DNA from: Methanobrevibacter sp.
GTDB taxonomy: Archaea > Methanobacteriota > Methanobacteria > Methanobacteriales > Methanobacteriaceae
DNA: 11,366 nucleotides
Assembly: GCA_016291275.1 (NCBI GenBank)
Contig: JAEEWY010000034.1
Location: 1 to 11,366, forward strand
Direction: 5' to 3'
The notes beneath the pieces are model-generated. The model was given only the letters and a program-made list of their open reading frames with translations. It ran no database searches and was not told the origin of the DNA. Of the stretch, positions 1-6,197 are shown one piece after another; the first letter of the stretch is position 1; every line of letters starts with the position of its first letter. The translations under genes and the position numbers were made by a program.

Positions 1-322
1 AAGGGTAAGTGTCATCTGAATCAATGAACATCAGATATTCCCCATTCACATGATTCAATGCTATGTTTCGAGGACCGAATGCCCCACCCATATTTTCCAC
101 AAGATGGATTGACTTAACGGTTTCCTTATTGGTCTCATTGTTGACTCTTTCCTTATAATCTTCAATGATCTGCTTTGTATTGTCTGTGGAACAGTCGTTA
201 GCTATTATTATTTCAAGGTTTTCAATTCCTATTGTTTGATTGATAACCGAATCTAAAGTAATTGGAAGATATTTCTCTCCATTGTAAACAGGTATTATTA
301 CGCTTATCTTAAATTGGCTGAT
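1..322 (-). CDS. Family 2 glycosyltransferase, N-terminal part (runs off the left edge)
   Basis: Reading the minus strand gives about 107 residues of a GT-A fold glycosyltransferase. The N-terminal strand ISVIIPVYNGEKYL is followed by the NDCSTDNT nucleotide-binding loop (about residues 42-49) and the metal-binding DSDD near residues 101-104. Family 2 enzymes transfer a sugar from a nucleotide-sugar to a glycan, lipid or protein acceptor at the cytoplasmic membrane face. The acceptor cannot be told from this fragment, and the C-terminal part lies outside the window. There is no ATG, GTG or TTG between an in-frame TAA at 350-352 and the conserved first strand. A perfect AGGAGG (330-335) sits 7 bases before an ATC codon (320-322), where the start should be, so I placed the start there. 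This is either a rare start codon, a mutated start or a base error. Family confidence is high; start confidence is low. Confidence 0.85.
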   Translation of the reverse strand, partial: MSQFKISVIIPVYNGEKYLPITLDSVINQTIGIENLEIIIANDCSTDNTKQIIEDYKERVNNETNKETVKSIHLVENMGGAFGPRNIALNHVNGEYLMFIDSDDTYP

Positions 323-329
323 AGAAATT

Positions 330-335
330 CCTCCT
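330..335 (-). promoter_or_regulatory. Shine-Dalgarno site of the glycosyltransferase
   Basis: AGGAGG on the minus strand, 7 bases before the ATC codon at 320-322. Two other genes here with GAGG-type sites (the DUF4013-like gene and the helix-turn-helix gene) have the same 7-base gap to a true ATG. This supports the ATC as the initiation position. Confidence 0.7.
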
Positions 336-380
336 TTACTAAGATTTAATTATTTATAATTATCATATTATAATTTTATT

Positions 381-390
381 CGAATATTCG
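381..390. repeat. Perfect 10 bp palindrome, possible operator
   Basis: CGAATATTCG is a perfect palindrome in the 112 bp gap between the hemD stop and the glycosyltransferase start. It lies next to AT-rich TATA-like sequence (about 350-375 on the minus strand) that could serve the glycosyltransferase. The placement suits an operator, but no cognate regulator is known and the palindrome is short. Confidence 0.3.
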
Positions 391-434
391 TTTAATTATC
401 CAATAAAAATTATTTTTTAGTTGCATTATTTATT

Positions 435-1211
435 CTAATTTTGATTGTTCAATTCCCTAAACATCAAGTCAATCATGTCTTTGACTGTGTACCTTTCAGG
501 ATAAATGTGCTTTACATTATAGTCATCGAGTATTTTTCCGGTTATTGGCCCAATAGCCACTGTAAGTGTGGAACTTGATAATTTTTCAACAAGTTCCTCC
601 TTTTGATCATCTTTAGCTGTCTTGAATAGATTCACTACAGTAAGTGGACTTGTAAATGTTATTCCATCAATCTTTCCATCTATGATTTCCTGGATTAAAT
701 TTTCAATCTCCTTTTTGTCTTCTGGAATGACTGACTTATAGCTTTCTGCAAGTATCACTTCAGCCCCCATATCTTTGAGGCTATTTGGTAAAATAGTCCT
801 TGCAGAAAATGTACGAGGGACGCCAACAATTTTATTATTTAAGTCGATTCTTTCAAATTCTTCAATGAGTCCTTCAGCAGTATAATCTTTAGGTATGATA
901 TCTATATGGAGTCCTTTATTCATAGCTACTTCTGCAGTTTTTGTACCGATAGTTGCAATTTTGCAGTCTGAATTCAAATTTTCTACAAAGTCAGGATAGA
1001 ACTTGAATATTGAATCGATTGAACTGACTGAAGTGAAAATTAACCAGTCCAATTCTCCAAATCTACCCATCAATTCCTTTAGTGAATCTGTATTTTCCAG
1101 TTTCAATTCCAATGTTGGCACTATAAGCGCTTCTCCTCCATAGTTTTCTATGAATTCCTTTGCAGCCTTAGATCTTTCTTTTGGTCTTGTAATAGCTATT
1201 CTCTTTACCAT
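435..1211 (-). CDS. hemD: Uroporphyrinogen-III synthase
   Basis: HemD cyclises hydroxymethylbilane to uroporphyrinogen III with inversion of ring D, the last step common to F430, cobalamin and siroheme. The 258-residue product shows the family's scattered motifs: N-terminal KRIAITRP, FTSVSS (59-64), IGTKT (88-92), FTSPLTV (186-192) and IGPITGK (220-226). These fit the two Rossmann-like lobes of a soluble cytoplasmic enzyme. A longer reading frame opens at 1283, but its extra 24 residues are Asn/Ile-rich and low in complexity. The family normally begins just before the first strand, so I chose the ATG at 1209-1211. A weak GTGGA lies just upstream. The gene is divergent from the radical SAM gene and about 3 kb from cobA, which uses its product. 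Length matches the usual ~250 residues. Confidence 0.93.
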   Translation of the reverse strand: MVKRIAITRPKERSKAAKEFIENYGGEALIVPTLELKLENTDSLKELMGRFGELDWLIFTSVSSIDSIFKFYPDFVENLNSDCKIATIGTKTAEVAMNKGLHIDIIPKDYTAEGLIEEFERIDLNNKIVGVPRTFSARTILPNSLKDMGAEVILAESYKSVIPEDKKEIENLIQEIIDGKIDGITFTSPLTVVNLFKTAKDDQKEELVEKLSSSTLTVAIGPITGKILDDYNVKHIYPERYTVKDMIDLMFRELNNQN

Positions 1212-1264
1212 ATTTCCACATCTTGAGATTATAATTAATATTATGTTATTGTAATTATTTATTT

Positions 1265-1367
1265 TTTTTTTAGATATTGTCATTTATTCTATTTACTAAA
1301 TCCATTCAATAATTATTTTTTTAGATATTTTCCTTAATTTCGTTTAGTAAATACCATTTAATACTTA
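1265..1367. repeat. Two-copy imperfect tandem repeat, ~51 bp unit
   Basis: Unit 1 (1265-1315) and unit 2 (1316-1367) both begin TTTTTTTAGATATT and share a TTTA(C/G)TAAAT core followed by CCATT(C/T)AATA. By eye about 80% of positions match, with one inserted A in unit 2. The cores TTTACTAAA (1292-1300) and TTTAGTAAA (1343-1351) are reverse complements of each other and nearly self-palindromic. The repeat fills the spacer between divergent hemD and the radical SAM gene and lies upstream of both, which suits a regulatory array. Chance AT-rich duplication is the alternative. Confidence 0.6.
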
Positions 1368-1370
1368 TTT

Positions 1371-1430
1371 AAATTTATATAATACTTATATCTAAAATTA
1401 TATATGTAAAAAAATATGTATAAATTTTAT
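1371..1430 (+). promoter_or_regulatory. Probable promoter region of the radical SAM gene (TATA-like boxes)
   Basis: Several archaeal TATA-like stretches occur here: TTTATATAAT near 1374, TTATATATG near 1398-1406 and GTATAAATT near 1420. The middle one would place the transcript start about 26 bases downstream, giving a leader of roughly 35 bases before the ATG at 1464. The exact box cannot be chosen by eye in DNA this AT-rich. Confidence 0.4.
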
Positions 1431-1463
1431 CAATTTATTTAAATTATAATTATCGTGATATTA

Positions 1464-2975
1464 ATGAAAATTTTATTTTTGAACTTACCGTATGAATTCA
1501 ATATAAGCCGGGCAAGCAGATGGCCTGAAAAGACCAAGTCAGGTACTTTGTATTATCCTTACTGGTTAGCATACTGTGTTGGAGTGTGCGAAAGGGAAGG
1601 ATTTGATTGCAAGCTTGTTGATTGCATTACAAAGGCATACTCAATTGAGGATACAATCGAGGAAGTAAAGGAATACAAGCCGGATTATATAATGGCTGAG
1701 ATTACAACTCCTACCTGTACTTATGATTATAAGGTTATCAATTCAATTAAGGAAGCTTATCCTAAAGCTAAAATAATGATTGGAGGAACTCACGCAACCA
1801 TCTTGCCTGATGCAGTCCTTAACGAATGCTTAGGCATTGATTATATTCTTCGTCAGGAATATGACTATACCGTTGGTGAACTGATAAATTCTGATGATGT
1901 TTCAAATGTTAAGGGAGTTTCCTATAGGGTGAATTCCAATGGTGAGGATCTTGCTTGTTTAGATGTAAATCTATTAGCTGATTCTATTGATTTCACTGTC
2001 AAGCATACTGAAGACAGAGAGCCATTAGAGGATTTGGATAGCCTTCCTTATGTTTCAAAGGTTTATGAAAAATACTTGAACTTTGATGATTACGCTTATG
2101 CATTTGCTCAAAAGCCAATGATTCAGATTGTATCATCAAGAGGATGTCCAAACCAGTGCAATTTCTGCAGCTATCCATCCACAATGGGTGGAAGGATTTA
2201 CAGGACAAGATCTGTAAGTGACCTTGCAGATGAGTTTGAATATATTCTAAATGAGCTTCCAGAGATTAAGGAAATCTTCATTGAGGATGATACATTCACT
2301 GTAAACCAGCCAAGGGTAATTGAGTTCTGTGATGAAATCATCAAAAGAGGCTTGAAACCGGTTTGGTCCTGCAATACAAGAGTTGACTTGACCTTTGAAA
2401 CCATGAAGAGGATGAAGGATGCAGGTTGCAGATTGCTTGTTTGCGGTTATGAATCCGGAAATCAGGAAGTCTTGGATGAAATCAAGAAGGGAATCACTCT
2501 TGAGCAGTCAAAGGCATTTGCAGAAAATGCAAGAAAATTGGACATTAAGGTTTTCGGATGCTTTATGATTGGACTTACTGGTGACAGTCTTGAAACAATT
2601 GATGAAACATATAAGTTTGCTCAATCCGTTTATCCTGACATGTGTTTCTTCCAGCAAGCGGTGCCTTTCCCAGGAACCGGATTCTATGATTGGGCTAAAG
2701 AGAATGGTTATCTTATTACAGAAGATTATTCCAAATGGCTAAATGATGACGGTTACTTGAATTGCCTTGTGGATTATCCTTATGCAGACCACAATGAGAT
2801 AGAGAAATTAAGGGACAATTTGATGAGCAAGTACTATTTCTCATTTGCATATATTGTGAAAACATTCTTGGCAAATCTTGATTGGGCAGAGTTTAGACGT
2901 GTAATGCGTGGAGGAACCCAATACATTGCATTTAGAGTAAAAAAAGCTTTGAAAAGGGCAGATAATTTAGATTGA
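1464..2975 (+). CDS. B12-binding-domain radical SAM protein, HpnJ-like
   Basis: The 503-residue protein has an N-terminal cobalamin-binding Rossmann domain (about 1-150; MKILFLNLPYEF, then GGTHATILPD) and a radical SAM barrel. Its [4Fe-4S] cysteines are C228-x3-C232-x2-C235, within SSRGCPNQCNFC. Downstream signs of the superfamily are IEDDTF, GYESGNQEVLDEIKKGIT and VPFPGTGFYDWAKENGYL. Relatives with this architecture perform methylations or carbon-skeleton chemistry. The N-terminal pattern (YYPYWLA, TTPT..YD, GGTHATILPD, EYDYT) recalls the hopanoid-associated HpnJ type, although archaea make no hopanoids. An archaeal lipid, cofactor or glycan substrate is therefore inference only. A GTG at 1455 could start the frame, but GTGAT (1455-1459) reads better as the ribosome-binding site, as in purQ and the acyltransferase, so I start at ATG 1464. 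The gene is monocistronic and divergent from hemD. Confidence 0.88.
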   Translation: MKILFLNLPYEFNISRASRWPEKTKSGTLYYPYWLAYCVGVCEREGFDCKLVDCITKAYSIEDTIEEVKEYKPDYIMAEITTPTCTYDYKVINSIKEAYPKAKIMIGGTHATILPDAVLNECLGIDYILRQEYDYTVGELINSDDVSNVKGVSYRVNSNGEDLACLDVNLLADSIDFTVKHTEDREPLEDLDSLPYVSKVYEKYLNFDDYAYAFAQKPMIQIVSSRGCPNQCNFCSYPSTMGGRIYRTRSVSDLADEFEYILNELPEIKEIFIEDDTFTVNQPRVIEFCDEIIKRGLKPVWSCNTRVDLTFETMKRMKDAGCRLLVCGYESGNQEVLDEIKKGITLEQSKAFAENARKLDIKVFGCFMIGLTGDSLETIDETYKFAQSVYPDMCFFQQAVPFPGTGFYDWAKENGYLITEDYSKWLNDDGYLNCLVDYPYADHNEIEKLRDNLMSKYYFSFAYIVKTFLANLDWAEFRRVMRGGTQYIAFRVKKALKRADNLD

Positions 2976-3008
2976 TTTCCAAACTTTTCTAAAAAGAGTT
3001 TATTAAAA

Positions 3009-3021
3009 TTTCTTCTTTTTT
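3009..3021 (+). terminator. Oligo-T terminator after the radical SAM gene
   Basis: TTTCTTCTTTTTT lies about 33 bases after the stop codon. Archaeal RNA polymerase terminates on such T-runs without a strong hairpin. Nearly the same tract (TTTTTCTTCTTTTTTT) follows the helix-turn-helix gene at 8034-8049. Confidence 0.5.
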
Positions 3022-3085
3022 AGCACTATTTTTTAATTTTTTAAAAGGAGTATTTTTTGTGTTGATTTTTATGATTGTTTAAATC

Positions 3086-3135
3086 CTATTTTTAAAAAAA
3101 GAAAAGTATTAGTTTAAGAGTAAAAACTCTAAACT
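3086..3135 (-). terminator. Distal terminator of the DUF4013-like gene: hairpin plus T-tract
   Basis: The inverted repeat AGTTTAAGAGT / ACTCTAAACT (3111-3121 and 3126-3135) forms a 10 bp stem with one bulged A and a four-base loop. On the minus strand it is followed by TTTTCTTTTTTT (3094-3105). It lies in the convergent gap between the radical SAM and DUF4013-like genes, and the 20 bases at 3086-3105 recur identically at 10164-10183. Confidence 0.55.
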
Positions 3136-3156
3136 AACTTAAAATTTTTGCTCAAA

Positions 3157-3175
3157 TTTTGACCGAAGGTCAAAA
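3157..3175 (-). terminator. Hairpin just after the DUF4013-like gene
   Basis: TTTTGACC and GGTCAAAA form a perfect 8 bp stem with a three-base loop (GAA on plus, TTC on minus). It starts 11 bases past the minus-strand stop codon. With the second hairpin at 3111-3135 it forms a tandem terminator or a transcript-end stabilising structure. Confidence 0.55.
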
Positions 3176-3186
3176 CTTGATTGGAT

Positions 3187-3912
3187 TTATTCTGCATCGG
3201 AATATAATAAACCGTATGCTCTGCTTTGTAGGAATGTAGTATATATAGTAACGATACCAGATAAAATTGCCCCAATAATTTCAGAGAAATTTCCAATTCC
3301 AGTAGCTATAGCAGATAAAACGTAAGAAATGATTCCTATAATAATGATTATTGCAAGGACTTTTACAATTCCGATTTCTTTGAGGTCATTGATTACTTCA
3401 CCAATGTTCAAAGCTTCTCCTAAACTTTCGGTTTTTGCAAATCTACATTGGGCAATTACTAAAAGTATAGCAAATACAATCAATAATATGAATCCTAAAA
3501 TTAAACCTAATAAAGCTAAAGTTTCATTGATGGCAGATAGGATAGCCATTACTATAATTGGAATTATCATGTAAATAACTGATAAAATAAATAATTTAAT
3601 ACCATTGATAATTTGTCTTACGGGATCAATTTCAGGAGCGTTATCCTCTCTGTTGATAGCTATTTTAATAACATCTAACATATATCCTGCAATAAGTGCG
3701 AATATTGCTATTGCAATGATGATTCCAACAATTCCTAAAATCCCTAATCCTCCGGATAATAATCCAGTAGCTTCACCAGCGCCAATTAATCCAACACCAG
3801 TAATGATTAATGCTAAAAATGCAACAATACCAAGCACCACATAGATTACAAGTGCTTTTACGTTATTAATAGGATACATTGCAGCATCACTAATAATTTC
3901 ACCGATTTCCAT
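3187..3912 (-). CDS. DUF4013-like multi-pass membrane protein
   Basis: The 241-residue protein is strongly hydrophobic, with about six predicted membrane segments near residues 19-45, 55-80, 103-128, 131-155, 181-205 and 207-228. They are joined by short charged loops such as INREDNAPEIDP (87-98). The opening MEIGEIISDAAMYPINN and the ending QSRAYGLLY resemble the DUF4013 family, which is abundant in Methanobrevibacter and relatives and has no known function; this is recognition from memory. A longer frame starts at 3945, but GAGGTG (3920-3925) lies 7 bases before the ATG at 3910-3912, which decides the start. There is no signal peptide; the first segment begins after a short amphipathic stretch. 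The gene is monocistronic, with its own TATA box and tandem hairpin terminator, so operon context gives no hint of its job. Confidence 0.8.
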   Translation of the reverse strand: MEIGEIISDAAMYPINNVKALVIYVVLGIVAFLALIITGVGLIGAGEATGLLSGGLGILGIVGIIIAIAIFALIAGYMLDVIKIAINREDNAPEIDPVRQIINGIKLFILSVIYMIIPIIVMAILSAINETLALLGLILGFILLIVFAILLVIAQCRFAKTESLGEALNIGEVINDLKEIGIVKVLAIIIIIGIISYVLSAIATGIGNFSEIIGAILSGIVTIYTTFLQSRAYGLLYSDAE

Positions 3913-3949
3913 AATTAAACACCTCTTTTTTAGTAATTCACTCATACAC

Positions 3950-3957
3950 TATATAAA
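3950..3957 (-). promoter_or_regulatory. TATA box of the DUF4013-like gene
   Basis: TTTATATA on the minus strand is centred about 41 bases before the ATG. A transcript start about 26 bases downstream would leave a leader of around 15 bases, just long enough to hold the GAGGTG site. It is the best TATA match in this spacer. Confidence 0.5.
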
Positions 3958-4213
3958 GTATATTTGAGTTGATATTAAGTTTATCTTTAATAATATATAA
4001 ATTTGATGTCTTTTTTAGCTTATTTTTCTTTATTTTTGATTTTAAAAATTAATTTAATCTAATTTTTCATATTCTCTCAATAAATTTAAGTTTAATAAAT
4101 TTTAAAAATAGATTTTAATTATTTTAGTTTTTTAATTAAAATAACTCATTTTTCAAAGTAATACTCATTTGGATTTATGATAATATTTTTATGAAAAATT
4201 TTCGTTAAAGTTT
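3958..4213. other. AT-rich spacer with no gene seen
   Basis: This is the bulk of the 374 bp gap between cobA and the DUF4013-like gene (3913-4286). It is very AT-rich with short A and T runs. I see no open frame with a ribosome-binding site, no tRNA-like cloverleaf and no clear repeat. The ends of the gap hold the DUF4013-like promoter and the cobA terminator. Confidence 0.5.
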
Positions 4214-4241
4214 GAAAAAAGCTTTTGAAAGCTGAAAAAAA
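4214..4241 (-). terminator. Terminator of cobA
   Basis: On the minus strand, AGCTTT and AAAGCT (4228-4233 and 4220-4225) form a short stem with a very tight loop, followed by a T-run at 4215-4219 and preceded by another at 4234-4240. It lies about 50 bases past the cobA stop. The stem is short, so the T-runs may be what matters. Confidence 0.5.
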
Positions 4242-4286
4242 TAGATTTTAAGTTTTTGAATAATAAAAATAAGATAAATTAAAGGA

Positions 4287-5000
4287 TTATTCAATTCCCT
4301 TAATCTCTTTAAATACGTTAATCACATCACCAATAACGAGTATTGCTGGTGTGTTGATTTCCTTGTCAGCTATTGTTTCAAGGGTTCCGAATACGACCCT
4401 TTCATTTGGAAGTGTTCCGCTTTCAATAGCGCATGCAGGAGTTTTAGGGTCTCTGTATTTCATGATCTCTTCAGTGTTTTCCTTGATGTTTCCGATTCCC
4501 ATAAGGATAATCAATGTATCTGCAGTGTAATCCCATTTAACCTGCTTGTCAGCTTTGGTTGGGTCTTCATGACCTGTAACAACTGTAAATGAGGTTGCAA
4601 CTGCCCTATGTGTAATTGGAAATGCCATGCTTGTAGGTGCACCGATAGCTGAGGTAACTCCAGGAATAACTTCAAAGTCTATGTTTTCCTTTGCAAGAGC
4701 CAATAGCTCTTCTCCACCTCTTCCGAATACAAACGGATCTCCACCTTTCAATCTGATTACATTTTCATGCTCTTTAGCTTCATCAATAATCAATTGATTG
4801 ATTTCATCCTGTGTCTTATAATGCTCTCCAGCCTTTTTACCTACATAAATGCGTTTTGCATCTTCTGGAGCATGCTTCAATATCTCTTCATTAGCAAGAT
4901 AATCATATAAAACAACATCTGCTTTGTTTAATGCTTTAACAGCTTTTAAAGTTATTAAATCAGGGTCTCCTGGACCTGCACCTATTAAATATACTGGCAT
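4287..5000 (-). CDS. cobA: Uroporphyrinogen-III C-methyltransferase (SUMT)
   Basis: The enzyme methylates uroporphyrinogen III twice with S-adenosylmethionine, at C2 and C7, to give precorrin-2, the entry point to cobalamin, coenzyme F430 and siroheme. The 237-residue protein shows the tetrapyrrole methylase signatures: GAGPGDPDLIT (7-17), YDYL (32-35), LKGGDPFVFGRGGEE (84-98), VIPGVTSA (111-118) and THR (130-132). It is the stand-alone SUMT; the dehydrogenase/chelatase and HemD domains fused to it in some bacteria are absent. The ATG at 4998-5000 is preceded by an AGGAAGAT ribosome-binding site. It lies 107 bases after purQ on the same strand, so it could be read with the purine genes or from its own promoter; weak TATA-like sequence lies near 5055-5068. 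hemD, the preceding pathway step, lies 3 kb away on the same strand. Confidence 0.96.
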   Translation of the reverse strand: MPVYLIGAGPGDPDLITLKAVKALNKADVVLYDYLANEEILKHAPEDAKRIYVGKKAGEHYKTQDEINQLIIDEAKEHENVIRLKGGDPFVFGRGGEELLALAKENIDFEVIPGVTSAIGAPTSMAFPITHRAVATSFTVVTGHEDPTKADKQVKWDYTADTLIILMGIGNIKENTEEIMKYRDPKTPACAIESGTLPNERVVFGTLETIADKEINTPAILVIGDVINVFKEIKGIE

Positions 5001-5107
5001 GTTATCTTCCTTAATTTATATTTTAAAAATGAGTTTGTAAAATTACATTCAATGGATTATAATTAGATTTTAATATGGATTTTAAAAATTTTGTATATGT
5101 AGATAGC

Positions 5108-5761
5108 TTAAATACTATCTAACATACCTTTAAAGAATTCAAGACCATTGTCTGAACCCAATAGTTTTGTGGTAGCCCTTTCTGGGTGTGGCATCATTGC
5201 AAGAACAAGTCCTGATTCGTCACAAACACCAGTGATTGCTTCCATAGACCCGTTAGGGTTTTCCTCTGCAAACTGAAGAACGATTTGGTCTTGGTCTTTC
5301 ATAAGATCAATGTCTTGAGTGTAGAATCTTCCTTCAGCGTGAGCTATTGGTATGTCAATTACTTGGCCTTTTTCAAAGTTTTTAGTGAATGGGGTCTTGT
5401 TGTTTGCAACTTTCAATTTAGACCATTCACAATTAAATTTAGGTACTTCATTGGTAATGAACAATCCTGGAATAAGTCCAATCTCTCCAAGAATCTGTGC
5501 TCCATTACATATTCCAAGAACTGGCTTTTCCTCTTTTACAAGTGCCTTTACACCTTCAACAACAGGGGTGTTGGAAGCTATTGCTCCTGCACGCAAGTAA
5601 TCTCCATAGGAAAATCCGCCAGGTATAACAATTCCATCGTAATCAGTTAAATCTTCATTATTCCACCAGATATATTCTGCTTCTCCACCTGCGAGTTCAA
5701 TAGCCTTATAAACATCACGGTCACAGTTAGTTCCAGGGAATCTTATAATTCCAATTGCCAT
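5108..5761 (-). CDS. purQ: Phosphoribosylformylglycinamidine synthase subunit PurQ (glutaminase)
   Basis: PurQ hydrolyses glutamine and passes ammonia to PurL, which converts FGAR to FGAM in de novo purine synthesis; PurS bridges the complex. The 217-residue protein is a class I glutamine amidotransferase. It shows RFPGTNCDRD near the N-terminus, IPGGFSYGDYLRAGA (46-60), the nucleophile C85 in LGICNGAQ, and the His/Glu pair H192 and E194 in MPHPERA. All catalytic residues are present and the length is that of the small archaeal/Gram-positive form, not the fused proteobacterial PurL. A GTGAT site lies 3-4 bases before the ATG. The gene sits 50 bases downstream of purS on the same strand, consistent with co-transcription. 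PurL is not in this window and must be encoded elsewhere. Confidence 0.97.
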   Translation of the reverse strand: MAIGIIRFPGTNCDRDVYKAIELAGGEAEYIWWNNEDLTDYDGIVIPGGFSYGDYLRAGAIASNTPVVEGVKALVKEEKPVLGICNGAQILGEIGLIPGLFITNEVPKFNCEWSKLKVANNKTPFTKNFEKGQVIDIPIAHAEGRFYTQDIDLMKDQDQIVLQFAEENPNGSMEAITGVCDESGLVLAMMPHPERATTKLLGSDNGLEFFKGMLDSI

Positions 5762-5811
5762 TTTATCACTTTATAATCTTAATTTATTTAGAATCGATTT
5801 GAGTTTTTTAT

Positions 5812-6087
5812 CTATTCGCATCCGCATCCGCAGCTTAAGTCCATCTTGATGATATTGATTGTGTAATTGTGGATAATTGGATTGCATAATAGCTTTTGAC
5901 ACATGTCGTCCACTTTTTCTCTTGCATCATCTTCTGAATCTGCTTCCAATACAAAAGTAATGATCTCTTTTGTTTTGGTTCCTTTAACTTCATATCCTAA
6001 AAGAGCAAGGGATCTTTGAATAGTGGTTGCTTCTGGATTTAACATTCCTGGTTTTAAGGAAACTTTAACTTCAATGTCATACATCAT
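5812..6087 (-). CDS. purS: Phosphoribosylformylglycinamidine synthase subunit PurS, with Cys-rich tail
   Basis: PurS is the small subunit that holds PurQ and PurL together in the FGAM synthase complex and helps pass ammonia. The 91-residue protein carries the family pattern: YDIEVKVSLKPGMLNPEA near the start, IQRSLALLGYEV (23-34) and MCQKLLCNPIIHNY (62-75). The family normally ends soon after this last strand. Here a tail of about ten residues ends CGCGCE, with cysteines 86, 88 and 90 coming from repeated GGATGC units. GGTGAT lies 5 bases before the first of two adjacent ATG codons, so the start could be one codon later. It sits between purC (110 bases upstream) and purQ (50 bases downstream). 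Confidence 0.95.
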   Translation of the reverse strand: MMYDIEVKVSLKPGMLNPEATTIQRSLALLGYEVKGTKTKEIITFVLEADSEDDAREKVDDMCQKLLCNPIIHNYTINIIKMDLSCGCGCE

Positions 6088-6144
6088 TTTTAATCACCTA
6101 AATTTAATTTTATAGCTTTAGTTTAGTTTTATTAGTTTGATTTC

Positions 6145-6158
6145 AAGCCTTGTGGCTT
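6145..6158 (-). promoter_or_regulatory. Small hairpin between purC and purS
   Basis: AAGCC and GGCTT form a 5 bp stem with a four-base loop (ACAA on the minus strand) in the 110-base purC-purS gap. No T-run follows it directly, so a terminator is unlikely. A minor RNA-processing or translation-spacing role, or chance, is possible. Confidence 0.25.
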
Positions 6159-6197
6159 TAATAGATTTTTTAAATAATAATTATAATTTCAGATTAT

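Noticed and set aside
1212..1283. 24-residue N-terminal extension of HemD from an upstream ATG
   Set aside because: Asn/Ile-rich low-complexity sequence running into the AT-rich spacer. The family begins at the later Met, directly before KRIAITRP.
1265..1367. Tandem repeat as a CRISPR array
   Set aside because: Only two contiguous imperfect copies, with no unique spacers between constant repeats and no cas genes nearby.
3958..4213. Possible small RNA or tRNA gene in the cobA/DUF4013-like spacer
   Set aside because: No cloverleaf, no GC-richer island and no TTC-type T-loop. The sequence is uniformly AT-rich, whereas structured RNAs in AT-rich archaea usually stand out by GC.
5285..5650. 121-codon frame on the plus strand opposite purQ
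   Set aside because: Antisense shadow of purQ, whose catalytic residues are all intact. The composition is not protein-like.
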